A stretch of 64,000 nt of DNA from Ooceraea biroi (lineage: Eukaryota; Arthropoda; Insecta; Hymenoptera; Formicidae): assembly GCF_003672135.1 (NCBI RefSeq), contig NC_039513.1, positions 14,783,591-14,847,590 of the forward strand, in the 5' to 3' direction. Within the stretch, counting starts at the first letter, position 1; each line of letters opens with the position of its first letter. Positions 39,001-49,812 of this stretch are shown piece after piece. The translations under genes and the position numbers were made by a program. The notes under the pieces are model-generated. The model saw nothing but the letters and a program-made list of their open reading frames with translations, had not been told where the DNA came from and searched no databases.

Positions 39001-41900
39001 TTATAGTAGCAGTGAGCATTTTCACGCTAGTTAGCACTACTGCTCTTAATTCGACTATTCGCGCGAGCGATTTTATCGCAATGCGATGCTATTAAGCCGC
39101 AACGCCTGTCGCAGCTGGTAACTGCAGAATAGAAAATTAACCAATGGATTCCGTATTCGCGACGTGCTTTCTTACGCCGTTGATCGTTGGACAGATTCCA
39201 GTGTAAAGGCAGGTCAGAGGCGACATTTTCTAGTGTCCTACAGCGTGTAACAGCTCGCTGGAATGCGCGACGGTTCGCTGGTAACAATCTCGCGTTATCC
39301 GTCGGGTGATCTGCTTTGGCCGCGCGTGCACAATGCAGATGTCGAAACGACCGGTCTCATCTATCAGGATCGAAACATTAGTTCAACAAGAAGAAGAAGA
39401 AAACGACGAAGCATTGGTAAATTCAACCAAGTGTAAATGATGTACAATCGATGTCGATTTTCCAAGCCAGAATGCATCCGTCCGATATACCTTGATTTTT
39501 CCAACAGTTTTTCGCACTACTTAGAACGTGAACTTTTTAAAAAACTAATTAAAAAATATTACTTTACGTAATGTTGCTGCAAGTAGGTATTTTTCGGACG
39601 AGTCTCTCAGCATCGTAACAAATTGCTGTTCATCGCCGCTTGAGGCTATTAAGATCTCATCCCGCTTGAATTTTTCTAACAATGATACGATATCGCGTTA
39701 CAAGCTGAGGAGAGAAATAACGACGGCACTTGGACGATAATGCGATACGCGGATAACGTATGCGGTAATGTACGATCGCACAAGTAAACGGGAAAAATGA
39801 CGCGTTTAAAAGCTACTTTGGTACCACGCCAGCAGTACGTTATAGCGATCATTTCTCTTGATCGTCCCGCGACGTATACGCGGCGTACGTGATAATTTTA
39901 CCGTCAGCTCTCGGGATGTGCACCTCACAACGCGCGTTTCCTTCCCGATCCTCGATTTTCTCGAAGGGTGGAGACGCAGGGGCGTAACATCGAAATAGAT
40001 TCCCCGCTGCGAGACGAAATGACAGCGTGTCCGCGCGCGGATTAATCACCGGGCGATAATTAATTCCGTTCGCGCGGTAACCGACCCGGACCGTCCCGTA
40101 AAAATTGGCATCCTCGTAGAACATAAGTTAACCCGGAGTAACAGGGAACTGCCTCCTCTGTGCTGCCTTCGTACGTACGTATGATACACACGTATGTATT
40201 ATAGGTGCGGGAAAGGTCGGGCGGGGTACGCGCGGGTACGCAAGTCGCAATCAATTCTCGGCTGAACCGAATAAAACGAGAGGAGCGGGCTTGATTACGG
40301 GCACGACGTTCGACGCTTTGTTAATTAATAAGAAGATTAATTAAGAAGAGGACGGAACTTTTTTCACGGGGGAGCTGATAACGAAGTTGCGAGCGGTCGT
40401 GTTGATCTGTTTGTTGCGCGAGGCGAGACATCGGTATTTCGCTCGTGTAATTATTTATTACGTGCTTGCGTCGCGCCGCGTTTGACGGGGAATAGGAACT
40501 AGGCGCATTATCGTAAATAATTTTTACCGTTATCATATGCCGGCTTTTCTTTTCCCGCGCGAATGGAACGACGGAGCTCGATCGCTTAGCCGCGTGCTTA
40601 GCTTGATCGCTAATCTGTCCATTTTACAAGCCCATTACCGTACGTGCTGCAAGACGGATCTACGCGCGTACGAAGATATATCGATCCCGCGACGAAGCAA
40701 ATCGAATTGCATCACTGTAATCTACGGTAAACTACGACGATAATAACGACAATCGTTACTACATTTATCCATCCGATATGATAATCACGAATAACATGGC
40801 AGGTGCTTTACTGCTCGTAATAGCACTACCTTTATTGCCGCGGCGATAAAACCAACAAAAAAGGCCATTTTATGACACGATTTAACGTCTTCCCTCGGAG
40901 AACGAGCGTGTATCTCACCGCGTTATAACGGCACAATGAAATCTCTGCTAAGTTGATCCATTTCGTGCTTAACGCCGCGGCAAATTCAATGCTGCAGTAA
41001 TTATATATAATAAACGTCATAACAGCACTGAGCGTATAGCGATCAGCGTAATTATTGGCCTGCGAATTCGTATCTCGCGTCTATCATAAACGAATCGCGC
41101 AACGTTCGATTAATGCAATGTTAGAGAAGTTTGCAACCCGGTATGGAAAGAAACAGCGATCTTTCTAGCAGCGCATTTTTACTTTCCGACATAATTTCCC
41201 GCAAGACTAGGAGACCCGCGACTTCACCTTTTAATTTATTCAAATCCAATCGACGAGTGGAACAGAGGGCGACGTAAAAACGCGCAATGTTAATTTTACT
41301 GCGCGATAAAACGGCGACCCGTCACCGTTTGGGTGTCACGACCGTTACGCGAAGATTCTCGTCGAGGAAATCTAAAGCCACCGGATCAAACGCGATACGG
41401 TAAAACTGACACACGAAAATGACCTGGTATTAAAGCGCACATGCGGCCTCCATGACGCTCAAGAATTTCATGACTCGCATAATAAGGAGTTACGAGCCGA
41501 TAGTGATCTTATAGCATTAACGAATCGTGCGCATCAGAAAAAGTTTTGCTTCGCTTTATTACCACCTCCCCTTGTACTACTGGTGGCATCATTAATTTTT
41601 GAGCCGCCACGCAGCCTGTCTGACAAGTTGCCAAAGTAGAAATTCCATCGATAATTTCCACTCTTTCCATTCAGTACAACTGACATTTCTCGATCAAGAT
41701 TCTTTTCAGGAAGGGTAAAGATAAGACGTATCAGTGCCGCTCTGACATTTCCGTGAATTACATGTCATGCAGAATGTAGACACATGGAGATAAAACGGAG
41801 ATAGTTTCGTGCAGAAGGGGTGAGCGTCATATTGAAAAACAAAATCTCATTTTCCATCGACACGAGGTACAGATAAAATACTGACATTTTAGAAAACTAC
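36021..41900. other. long gene-free stretch
   Basis: About 5.9 kb without a supportable gene. A purine microsatellite (GA/GGA) lies at 36560-36589; an AAGAAG run at about 39389-39400. Near-duplicate GTGAGGCTC words sit at about 38032 and 38054. The leucine/valine-rich 73-residue minus frame at 38702-38923 has membrane-like segments but no supporting context. No RNA gene or intact element seen. Confidence 0.5.
36560..36589 (+). repeat. GA-rich microsatellite
   Basis: GAGAGAAAGAGAGAGGGAGA-type purine run on the plus strand. Confidence 0.75.
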
Positions 41901-43678
41901 ATTTGTTTTTAAAATAAGTTTATTAATATTCCATTCCAAGGAGTATAGCTGTCGACGTAGTAACGCACGCGTATGTCGCCATTTATCCCAGACTTCTCCT
42001 ATAAGTCCACAATTGATTATTAACAACTAACTCAGAGTGATACTTTTCGTCACAATCGCTCGCTACTTTTTTTTAGGAATATATTCATGATGTGAAAATC
42101 AAGTAGCCAAGAAACTCAAATACCAAGGTATAATCTACTAACCCGCCTGAGGGTACAGCAAGCCGCTTTTCGAAGTTTCGGGATTAACATCCCTCCCCGA
42201 GAGATGCTCTTTCCTAAGCTGTCAGCTTTGGGGGGGGATTTGAAATTTTCACTCCATTTCCACAAACGTGCCATTTTGCCCTTGAATCCACTCTTCCGAA
42301 TCGCGCGAGCTAGCCGGCCGTAATCGAATAAGCAGTATCGCGCCACTCCCAGCGGATTACGTGAGCGAGGCAGCCGCGTGCATTTCGATCCGCTGATGTA
42401 TTACGTATGTACCTGTACGTACACCTACATACGACCGGACTCTGGACCAGTCAAGCCGGTCCGCCGCTCGGTTCCTGGTTCCTGGTTCCCGGTTCCTGTC
42501 TTTCTCGCCCCCTCCACGCGAATCTTTCAAGGTAATCCTCTTCGAAGCGGCATGCGGCTCTGGTCTGTCCAAGATCACAATTTTACAACAAGAGAAAAAC
42601 GAAACGTAAAGGCTAAACCGCTTTTTCTGGCGATCGAATTTGAAAAAACCCTTTATCATACTTTATCGTACTGGAAACACGAAGAAAAGAGCGCATATTA
42701 CTTCATGTCTGGCTATTAATGAGTTATCTATAGAGATGTTAACTCAGATGAGCTAGTTTAATTTAATTGAATCCAGCTTTCCTTTAGCTCGCTATACGAG
42801 AATTATTATTCGTCATCGTCAATCATCTTTAATGACAATCACCGTTTATATGTAGATATACTTGCAACGTTAAATTAACCCTTTTCTAATGATGGTATCG
42901 TGATAATGATATATATTTCATTTACCGAAGCATGTTTCATGATATGAATTTATATCATGCAATGACAAAAAATTATTTTTATGCGACAATAGATAACTTC
43001 TAATGATTAAATAAGACTATAATCTAGTAGTTATTCATATCAAATAATTGCAAAATTATTATTCAGTAACCAAACCAAATACAAAAACCCCAGGTTAAAA
43101 ACAGTCGATGAAATTGCTGAATACTGAATTGAAAAAGCTAAGATTAACGTCTCAACCGCTTTACATAAAACCGCACGTACAAAGTATTTTCAAGTGGGCT
43201 AACATTAACGTCAATCACTTTTATTAAAAGAGCACGATTAAAACAAACGGCTCGCCTATCGCAGTCACGCAGATGCCACCGAACGAGACGACGCGATATT
43301 CGCTCGTACCTGAATCTACAAACGTTTTGTACCGCTGAGAAAAAAAAGGACAAAGAAAGACAAGAAAGGAGAAAGACGAAGAAACCTGTCGCCTCACTCG
43401 CACCCGGAAAGGAGAGAGAAAAACACGACGGCGGCGCGATCGATGTCGTTACCGAACGGAAATGAGGAACGATTCGAGAGTGGCCAGGTCGGCGTAGCCG
43501 CGGAAGACGTACATCTAACGAGGGAAAGGAGGAGGCGAAGGCCCACGTACGGTGCAGCCTATGATTGCGTATGTCCGATGATAGATCGCGCGTAGCTCCG
43601 CCGGCGATTGCATGCAAAAGTGGCGAGGGAAATCTCTCTGTCGCTCGGTTTCCGGGATCCGGGCCGCCAACCAGCGTA
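41901..43678. other. gene-free stretch with small repeats
   Basis: Includes a G8 run at 42230-42237, the GGTTCCT minirepeat listed separately, an AT-rich part (42730-43080) and a purine tract at 43336-43385. The 204-residue minus frame 43144-43758 passes through that tract and into the duplicated 43679-43720 flank; it has no recognisable domain and is not called. Confidence 0.45.
42469..42498 (+). repeat. 7-8 bp minirepeat GGTTCCT
   Basis: Four near-exact units of GGTTCCTG/GGTTCCC. Confidence 0.7.
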
Positions 43679-43720
43679 GCCCACCTACGGCTCGCGTAAT
43701 GATATCGATAACGACGTCGG
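43679..43720 (+). repeat. left copy of a ~42-bp sequence flanking the foldback
   Basis: GCCCACCTAC at 43679 followed by GCTCG and GTAATGATATCGA aligns with 45222-45263 over about 42 bases with roughly five differences and one indel. Same orientation, one copy on each side of the 43828-45161 foldback. Confidence 0.65.
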
Positions 43721-43827
43721 GTAATGCGCCTAAAACGCAGCCAGGCACGAGAACGCATCCACCAGGCATTCCAGGCCGGAAGCCAGCTGCTGATTACACT
43801 AATCGGCCGATGGATCCATCATTCTCC

Positions 43828-45161
43828 ACCTCTGTGAAGTTGGCCCCCCTTCAAAATTTGAAAAAAAATAAGCACAGTTCTGATTGCCCCCCGAAGAGTT
43901 CTAGAGTTCTCAGTCCTTTTTAGAAAGAGTTCTGCCATTTAAAGTAATGAAAACACCATTTGAAACACCGGGGGGCTAACTTCACGAAACTGAAAATTCA
44001 AACGGCTATAACTTTTTTATTTTTAATTTTAGCGCTTTGAACCTTAAGAATAATTTGTAGAACTCTTTGGGGGGCCATCAGAACTCTCAATAGAACTCCG
44101 GATTTCCAAAAAAATTTCAGACCCAGAATTTTCAAAGTGCCAGAAAATTTTTGTTTTCGATTTCAGAGCATTGGTTCCTAGGGATAATCGGTAGAACTCT
44201 TTGGGGGGCCATCAGAACTCTCAACAGAACTCCGGATTTCCAAAAACTTTCGAACCCAGAATTTTCAGTGCCAGAACTTTTTTGTTTTCGATTTCAGAGC
44301 ATTGGTTCTTAAGGATAATCGATAGAACTCTTCGGGGGGCTACCAGAATTCTCAACAGAACTGCGGAATTATTAAAATAATTTTCGACCTGAGGAACTTA
44401 GAAATTATCGGACTCTGCAACTTCGACTAGCCAGAACTTTTTTGTTTTCGACTTGAGCGCATCGAGTATTAAGGATAATCATTAGAACTCTTCGGGGGGC
44501 TAACAGAACTGTCACAGAACTGCAGAATTATTAAAAAAAGTTTCGACCGAAAATTTCTAAGTCCCGCAAGTCGAAAATTTTTTAAATACTTCCGCAGTTC
44601 TGTTGACAGTTCTGTTAGTCCCCCGAAGAGTTCTAACGATTATCCTTAATACTCGATGGGCTCAAGTCGAAAACAAAAAAGTTCTGGCTAGTCGAAGTTG
44701 CAGAGTCCGATAATTTCCAAGTTCCTCAGGTCGAAAATTATTTTAATAATTCCGCAGTTCTGTTGAGAGTTCTGGTAGCCCCCCGAAGAGTTCTACCGAT
44801 TATCCTTAAGAACCAATGCTCTAAAATCGGAAACAAAAAAGTTCTGGCACTTTGAAAATTCTGGATCCGAAAGTTTTTTTTGGAAATCCGGAGTTCTATT
44901 GAGAGTTCTGATGGCCCCCCAAAGAGTTCTACAAATTATTCTTAAGGTTCAAAGCGCTAAAATTAAAAATAAAAAAGTTATAGCCATTTGAATTTTCCGT
45001 TTCGTGAAGTTAGCCCCCCGGTGTTTCAAATGGTATTTTTGTTACTTTAAATGGCAGAACTCTTTCTAAAAAGGACTGAGAACTCTAGAACTCTTCGGGG
45101 GGCAATCAGAACTGTGCTTATTTTTTTTCAAATTTTGAAGGGGGGCCAACTTCACAGAGGT
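43828..45161. mobile_element. non-autonomous foldback (FB/Galileo-like) element, 1334 bp
   Basis: Nearly the whole element is one inverted repeat. Both ends read ACCTCTGTGAAGTTGGCCCC inward. The arms pair down to a loop near 44549-44570. Within each arm are tandem units of about 130-160 bp, each with a 27-bp core of the type AGAACTCTTCGGGGGGC followed by NANCAGAACT. The 16-mer GTGAAGTTGGCCCCCC occurs four times (43834, 43970 inverted, 45004, 45140 inverted), so each terminal ~158 bp is itself a small inverted repeat. There is no transposase or other long frame. Long terminal repeats made of tandem subunits are the hallmark of Drosophila FB and Galileo elements; membership here is by architecture only. 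TTCTCC at 43822-43827 and 45165-45170 is a possible target duplication, with three unexplained bases on the right. Confidence 0.8.
44059..44510 (+). repeat. four tandem units in the left foldback arm
   Basis: 27-bp cores at 44059-44085, 44193-44219, 44324-44350 and 44484-44510, spaced 134, 131 and 160 bases. The right arm has only three counterparts (44608-44634, 44768-44794, 44904-44930, inverted). Outer parts of the element are symmetric about 44494.5 and inner parts about 44559, so the left arm has one extra unit of about 129 bp, most simply the 44193 copy. Confidence 0.85.
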
Positions 45162-45221
45162 CCGTTCTCCCGCGGAAAGTTATATGGCAAATGGAAGTGA
45201 CCGCGGCATGGGGCTCTCCCG

Positions 45222-45263
45222 GCCCACCTACCGCTCGACGTAATAATATCGACAGCGATCGGC
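45222..45263 (+). repeat. right copy of the ~42-bp flanking sequence
   Basis: Partner of 43679-43720, beginning 60 bases past the foldback's right end; it carries one extra A after GCTCG. The two copies predate or accompany insertion of the foldback. Confidence 0.65.
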
Positions 45264-45712
45264 AGTGACGTTAGTAAGCAAATATAAACCGTGGCGTGCC
45301 GGACACCTGAAGCGCCTCGTGGAAGTCGAGGGATCGAAGTTGAGAGACTATTCCAAACTAATGACGATCATTAGCGACACAGCTGATTTGCCGAAACGAC
45401 ATTGAAAAGGTTCTCGTAAAGTTCGGTTTAATCAACTGTCTCCTTTCATGGTTGTTTTTATGTATGTGATGTAATAAATGCCTCCTATATGTACTATAAG
45501 TATATTTCTGATAATTTATATGGTAATACGAAAGGGAAATGTAAAAGTATATGCACGTAATTCTGTCTTTTTAAATATTTCCAATACGCGATTTCTTGTG
45601 TGTATATGTGCGATATAATTATACTTAAAATAAAGAATAATATAATACTAATTATTTTTAATTATTCTTTTATAATAACATAAAAATGCTTTAAAAACCG
45701 AAATATATTAAA
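45264..45712. other. gene-free stretch
   Basis: CpG-rich for the first 100 bases, then AT-rich. No frame of interest. Confidence 0.5.
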
Positions 45713-45950
45713 AATAAAATTTTTATTAAATTAAATTAATTAATTTTTCAGCAACAATATTTCTTAATCGTATAATAAAAATTTTATTTAAAATAAAAAT
45801 GGACGAACAAATATTTAATGTTGACTGTATTCAGGATGCGTAGTTGTTAGCCGACGGACTTACTTATTTTAGGCCTACAAAGAATTCATACACGATTAAG
45901 AAATATTGTTGCTCAAAAATTAATTTATTTAAATTAATAAAATTTTTTTA
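45713..45950. repeat. AT-rich inverted repeat, ~60-bp arms
   Basis: GCAACAATATTTCTTAATCG at 45751-45770 is the exact reverse complement of 45893-45912. The AT-rich flanks outside both arms also match imperfectly for about 40 more bases. The loop of about 120 bases has no frame. Possible MITE remnant or large cruciform. Confidence 0.7.
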
Positions 45951-46057
45951 TATCTTGTAACATTCTTTATTTTGAAATGGGCAGTTTTCTCTTTGTTCAG
46001 TTTTCACATTAAAAATGTCTTTATATATTAATCTGACAACCGGTTATGAGACTGAAC

Positions 46058-46296
46058 TGGACTTTATATAGGTATGTATAAGTAAAGATGTACATCATCA
46101 AGTAAAATGCAATTAAAATAATATTGCATAATTTATCTCAAAAACTGTCAGTTGAAAGAACAAATTGATATTTTACTTATCTCAGAATATTAATAAAAAT
46201 AAACACATAGTTTAATCAATCATTCTCACACGTATATGTTAGTGAAATATATTCCTAATAATATTATATGAAACTGTCCAATATATATAAAGTCCA
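46058..46296. mobile_element. possible 239-bp MITE
   Basis: TGGACTTTATATA (46058-46070) and its exact reverse complement (46284-46296) bound an AT-rich, frame-free segment. The 13-bp termini and size suit a MITE, but no clear target duplication is visible and AT-rich termini can match by chance. Confidence 0.3.
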
Positions 46297-46690
46297 ATGC
46301 ACATAAATGCATTATCAGTTTTCAATTACGCGTATCACGTTGACAGAAATACGAGTCCCGTTGCAACGCGCATGTAACTTCATATGAAATATTTAATAAA
46401 CTGCGAATTGTTGCGTGTGTTTTTATTAAAGAGAAACGTCGTCGTCAGAGATAGATAAGTCTCCTCGGTTGATGATGGCTATGTTTCAGCAAATGTCCAG
46501 GCCACGTTCCGCGAGATAAATGAGTCGATAGCGAGCAATATGTAGTTATGCCTCTATAAGGGGAGCTAAATTATTGCTAGCGTTATCATTCCGTATCGCG
46601 TTATCTGTACGCTATCCTGACCGATGTGGATTGGCCGACAGGTTCCTGAGTAGATCGACCCCTTAGTCAATATAAGAATTATCATCGCGG
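46297..46690. other. gene-free stretch
   Basis: Mixed composition leading into the first direct repeat. No gene. Confidence 0.5.
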
Positions 46691-46930
46691 CTGTTGTATG
46701 GTCCAGCGGGAGAGCAATTTTGCTGAGAGAGTATAGAAAACGATGATGCGAGAAACCGAGAACAGGTAACGTGATTGCCCGTCATGCGTTCAATTTTATT
46801 ATCGCCTGAAAATCCTGACACGCTTTCACGCGCGTGTAACTATCCTATAATTTCTCAATTATTATATTATAAAACTTAATAAATAATAATTTAATAAATC
46901 CTCTGAAATTCCTAAAACTCCCAAAAATTT
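46691..46930 (+). repeat. direct repeat, copy A (~240 bp)
   Basis: Aligns in order with 48221-48452: CTRTTGTRTGG, AGCAATTTTGC, TATAGAAAACG, GAGAACAGGTAACG, GCGCGTGTAACT, TCCTATAATTTC and an AATTCCNAAA-type end. Divergence and several indels show the duplication is old. The shared CAGGTAACG is a good 5' splice-site match. No shared frame. Confidence 0.75.
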
Positions 46931-48220
46931 ATTTTGGATTCAGATTCAGATTCAGAACCGTTGACTGATCATGCGTCACGTTAACTTTCCTCGAATATCT
47001 CTATATATCTAAATGATTTATTGTTCTTGTAAATAACAAAACAAATTGAAGCTGCAAACCTGATTTTCCGCGAAATAAAAACCCGCAGCGTTAGTAGTTC
47101 TCTTGAATTAGATATCGCAACTGACAAGAAGTTATGCACTGTTAAATCAAGAGGGACAACCCGGACATGGGATGCGATTAATTAATATGATATATCTTTC
47201 AAATACGCGTTACTGCGATGGCAATACCGATGTATCTTTATATTTCACGACGAGCCAACGGCAGACGCCGACACCTATGACCGTCGGAGCCGAAACTGCA
47301 CCTTCTCATTATAAAGTAGTCCAGCTTATCTCGATTAAGCGCGGCTGTCCTTTCTGATCGGACACTAATCGATCGATCGGCACGCAAAAATCAGATCAGA
47401 ATGCACACCTTGCGCTTTGAGAGGCCGGTCACCAGCTTTTTCCAAGACATAACATGTTTAACCAACGTGTAGATTAACGACCGCCGCTGGTCAACCCCTC
47501 TTTTCGGATTATCGATTTACGATTGCGTACGATTGCTTTCATTGATTCTTGACACGTTTATCTTGTATCGCGCTTAACGAGAGAAGCTCGCGTGCGCGTG
47601 TATTACATTAACTTTTAACAAAGGTTCACGCAAGATTGCATTGTATAATACGTTGCCAGCATTCCTTGGTTCCTCCATTATAGTTTCGCTATTCAATAAC
47701 ATCATCGCAGCGTTACAGCCGCGTGAAATATCAAAATCTAAATCCTTCGTGGCAATAAATACGGCTCCGTAATCCCATTGCTATTACCTGCTATCTACCA
47801 CTAGTTACCAGCACGAAAAGTTCGCATTATGAATCGCAGCATGAAGTGTCGTTCCACTCTGCGCTGTAGCGAATGGATAGAATCACGAAAACGTAGCGAT
47901 TTCTCTCGAAATATCTCGGTGATATTCTTCAAGGAGGAGTTCCGAGAGTCGGGGATTCGATGGAATACTCGGCGGAACACTCGGTGAAAGACTCGGCGAA
48001 AGAATGCAACAATGTGGGCCGGATGGTTTGCACGTGACAGCGAGCCGGCAATCCAAGTAAGGAAGTCTCTTAACGGCACGTACGTGTCGGCATACGCTCA
48101 CATACGGTTACCAGATCAGCGGATACCAAACTATTCGCGTGTGCGATATCTGACCCGAATACTTTCAGCTTTTACGTCGATTCAAATTACAAGTATTATA
48201 ATCTGATTTGGCTTTCGCAG
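46931..48220. other. gene-free stretch between the direct repeats
   Basis: A GATTCA triplet repeat lies at 46937-46954. Short frames at 47172-47357 plus and 47801-48101 minus carry no recognisable domain; the minus ones read a short arginine/valine-rich repeat (TCGGNGRAASAC at about 47960-48000). Confidence 0.5.
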
Positions 48221-48452
48221 CTATTGTGTGGCCCGAGAGCGCGAAAGCAATTTTGCCGGGAGAATATATTATAGAAAACGCATTCCCAGATATGAGAAAC
48301 AGAGAACAGGTAACGCGACTGCGCCTTCACGCGTTCATTTTTATTGAAAACGATACGTTTCTATGCGCCTGTTAGTATTGTTAGGTGCGCGTGTAACTGT
48401 CCTATAATTTCCTAATTATTAAATCTTTAATATTCCAAAAAATTCCAAAAAT
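48221..48452 (+). repeat. direct repeat, copy B (~232 bp)
   Basis: Second copy of the 46691-46930 sequence, same strand, 1,530 bases downstream. It is preceded by TTTCGCAG, which resembles a 3' splice acceptor and is absent in copy A. In one register copy B is open for about 57 codons (48208-48374) without an ATG at its start; copy A has stops in all frames. Confidence 0.75.
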
Positions 48453-49736
48453 TTTCAATTTTAATTTAGAGGTATTTTTTTTAATAAGATACATCCAAGA
48501 TACATTCACGTATTTGAATAAGCGCGACCGATATGGATCGCGAATAATGGGAAGCGCTCGCCTTCGCGCGTATCCGGATCCATCAATGATGAATAACGAG
48601 CGTAGGAGCATCGCGAATTTTCATAATCATCGCGCGAACCGTGCCGCGGGTAAGCCTCTCGGCAGCTTCTCAGAATATCCATTCCTATTAGAGATTCTTG
48701 TTAACCGTACGAGAAACACGCATCTCACACGCGCGGTACGTGAGAACGATTCGCGCGAATTAGGGATACATTTACAATTATAGCCGGAGATTGATGGAGC
48801 AACAACAACGCATAAAGCTCATTAGAAACGCGCCCGCGCCGCGTTATTATTGACACTGATTGCGAGTGTGTAATCCGGTCGCCGCCTTCCAAACCTTAAG
48901 AAGCGCGCTTAATTGTAAATGAAGCGAGCCGCAATTTACCGCGTTTAATTGAAAACACGCTCAACAAGCAACACTGATTGCTTTCTCTCACCGATGCGTA
49001 TGATTAATGCGAGGATCTTGATCGATCCGGCACGCCACACGGGCTAAAGCTGCAGATTAGAGCATTCAAATGCTTGTAATCAGTGTGTGCGCTTCTAGCA
49101 CACACATAATTATGAGATCGTACGTTATCACGGATTTCAGAACGACGATGCGAAAGTTATTATAGCCATTACGTCGGATATATGAATATTCCAAGTACGA
49201 GTGCATGTTCAATTTATATTAAAATTGCAAACCCATTGGAGCGCATCTTCAAGTATATGATGCAGTTTGCTGCCGCATCAGATTTGCCGTCGAGTCGATT
49301 TATGTCAATGCAATTAACAGAGAGATAAAGTAGAGCATGTCGGTTAATATTTTATTTCAATTAATTTTCATTCGGCATAATTAATCGTCCGCCTCGTCAG
49401 GATTATCGGTACATCTTTTCAGGCATCTAGCCACTCATCTCTGTCATTGGAAAATGAAGCCGATGAAAAATCCTTTGCGTATTTCAATGCGTAATAGAGA
49501 AGCGGAACTGCACTGCACAAATCGAGTCCGCTCATCTAAAGACTCATAACTTTCGTATTTCCGCAGCAGCTTGTCGCGTCTAACATGAATGATCGAGAAA
49601 AGTCATTCGCCATACAAATAACATCCTGCGGAGAACCGGAATAATCGAAACGTCCGAGTACATCGAAAAATAGAGCACCGCAAACCGTTGCATGACTTCT
49701 CGAATGCCTTTGACGAATCAATAATTGTGCGAGGAT
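48453..49736. other. gene-free stretch
   Basis: CpG-rich at 48500-49050, mixed afterwards. The 89-residue frame at 48514-48783 has no recognisable features. Confidence 0.5.
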
Positions 49737-49780
49737 GATAGCGGCCGCGCGTGATAGCGGCCGCGCGTGATAGCGGCCGG
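49737..49780 (+). repeat. 16-bp CG-rich minisatellite with NotI sites
   Basis: Unit GATAGCGGCCGCGCGT at 49737 and 49753, and a truncated third at 49769. Each full unit holds the palindrome GCGGCCGC. Confidence 0.9.
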
Positions 49781-49786
49781 ATATCA

Positions 49787-49812
49787 ATAAAAAGATGATT
49801 ACATCTTTTTAT
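49787..49812. repeat. 11-bp perfect hairpin
   Basis: ATAAAAAGATG and CATCTTTTTAT pair exactly around an ATTA loop, six bases after the minisatellite. It resembles a terminator stem, but no such function is expected in insect nuclear DNA. Confidence 0.8.

Noticed and set aside
43144..43758. 204-residue minus-strand frame
   Set aside because: Runs through a purine tract and into duplicated DNA; no family signature.
49787..49812. Hairpin as a bacterial-type terminator
   Set aside because: Nothing else in the window is bacterial, and there is no gene upstream for it to end.
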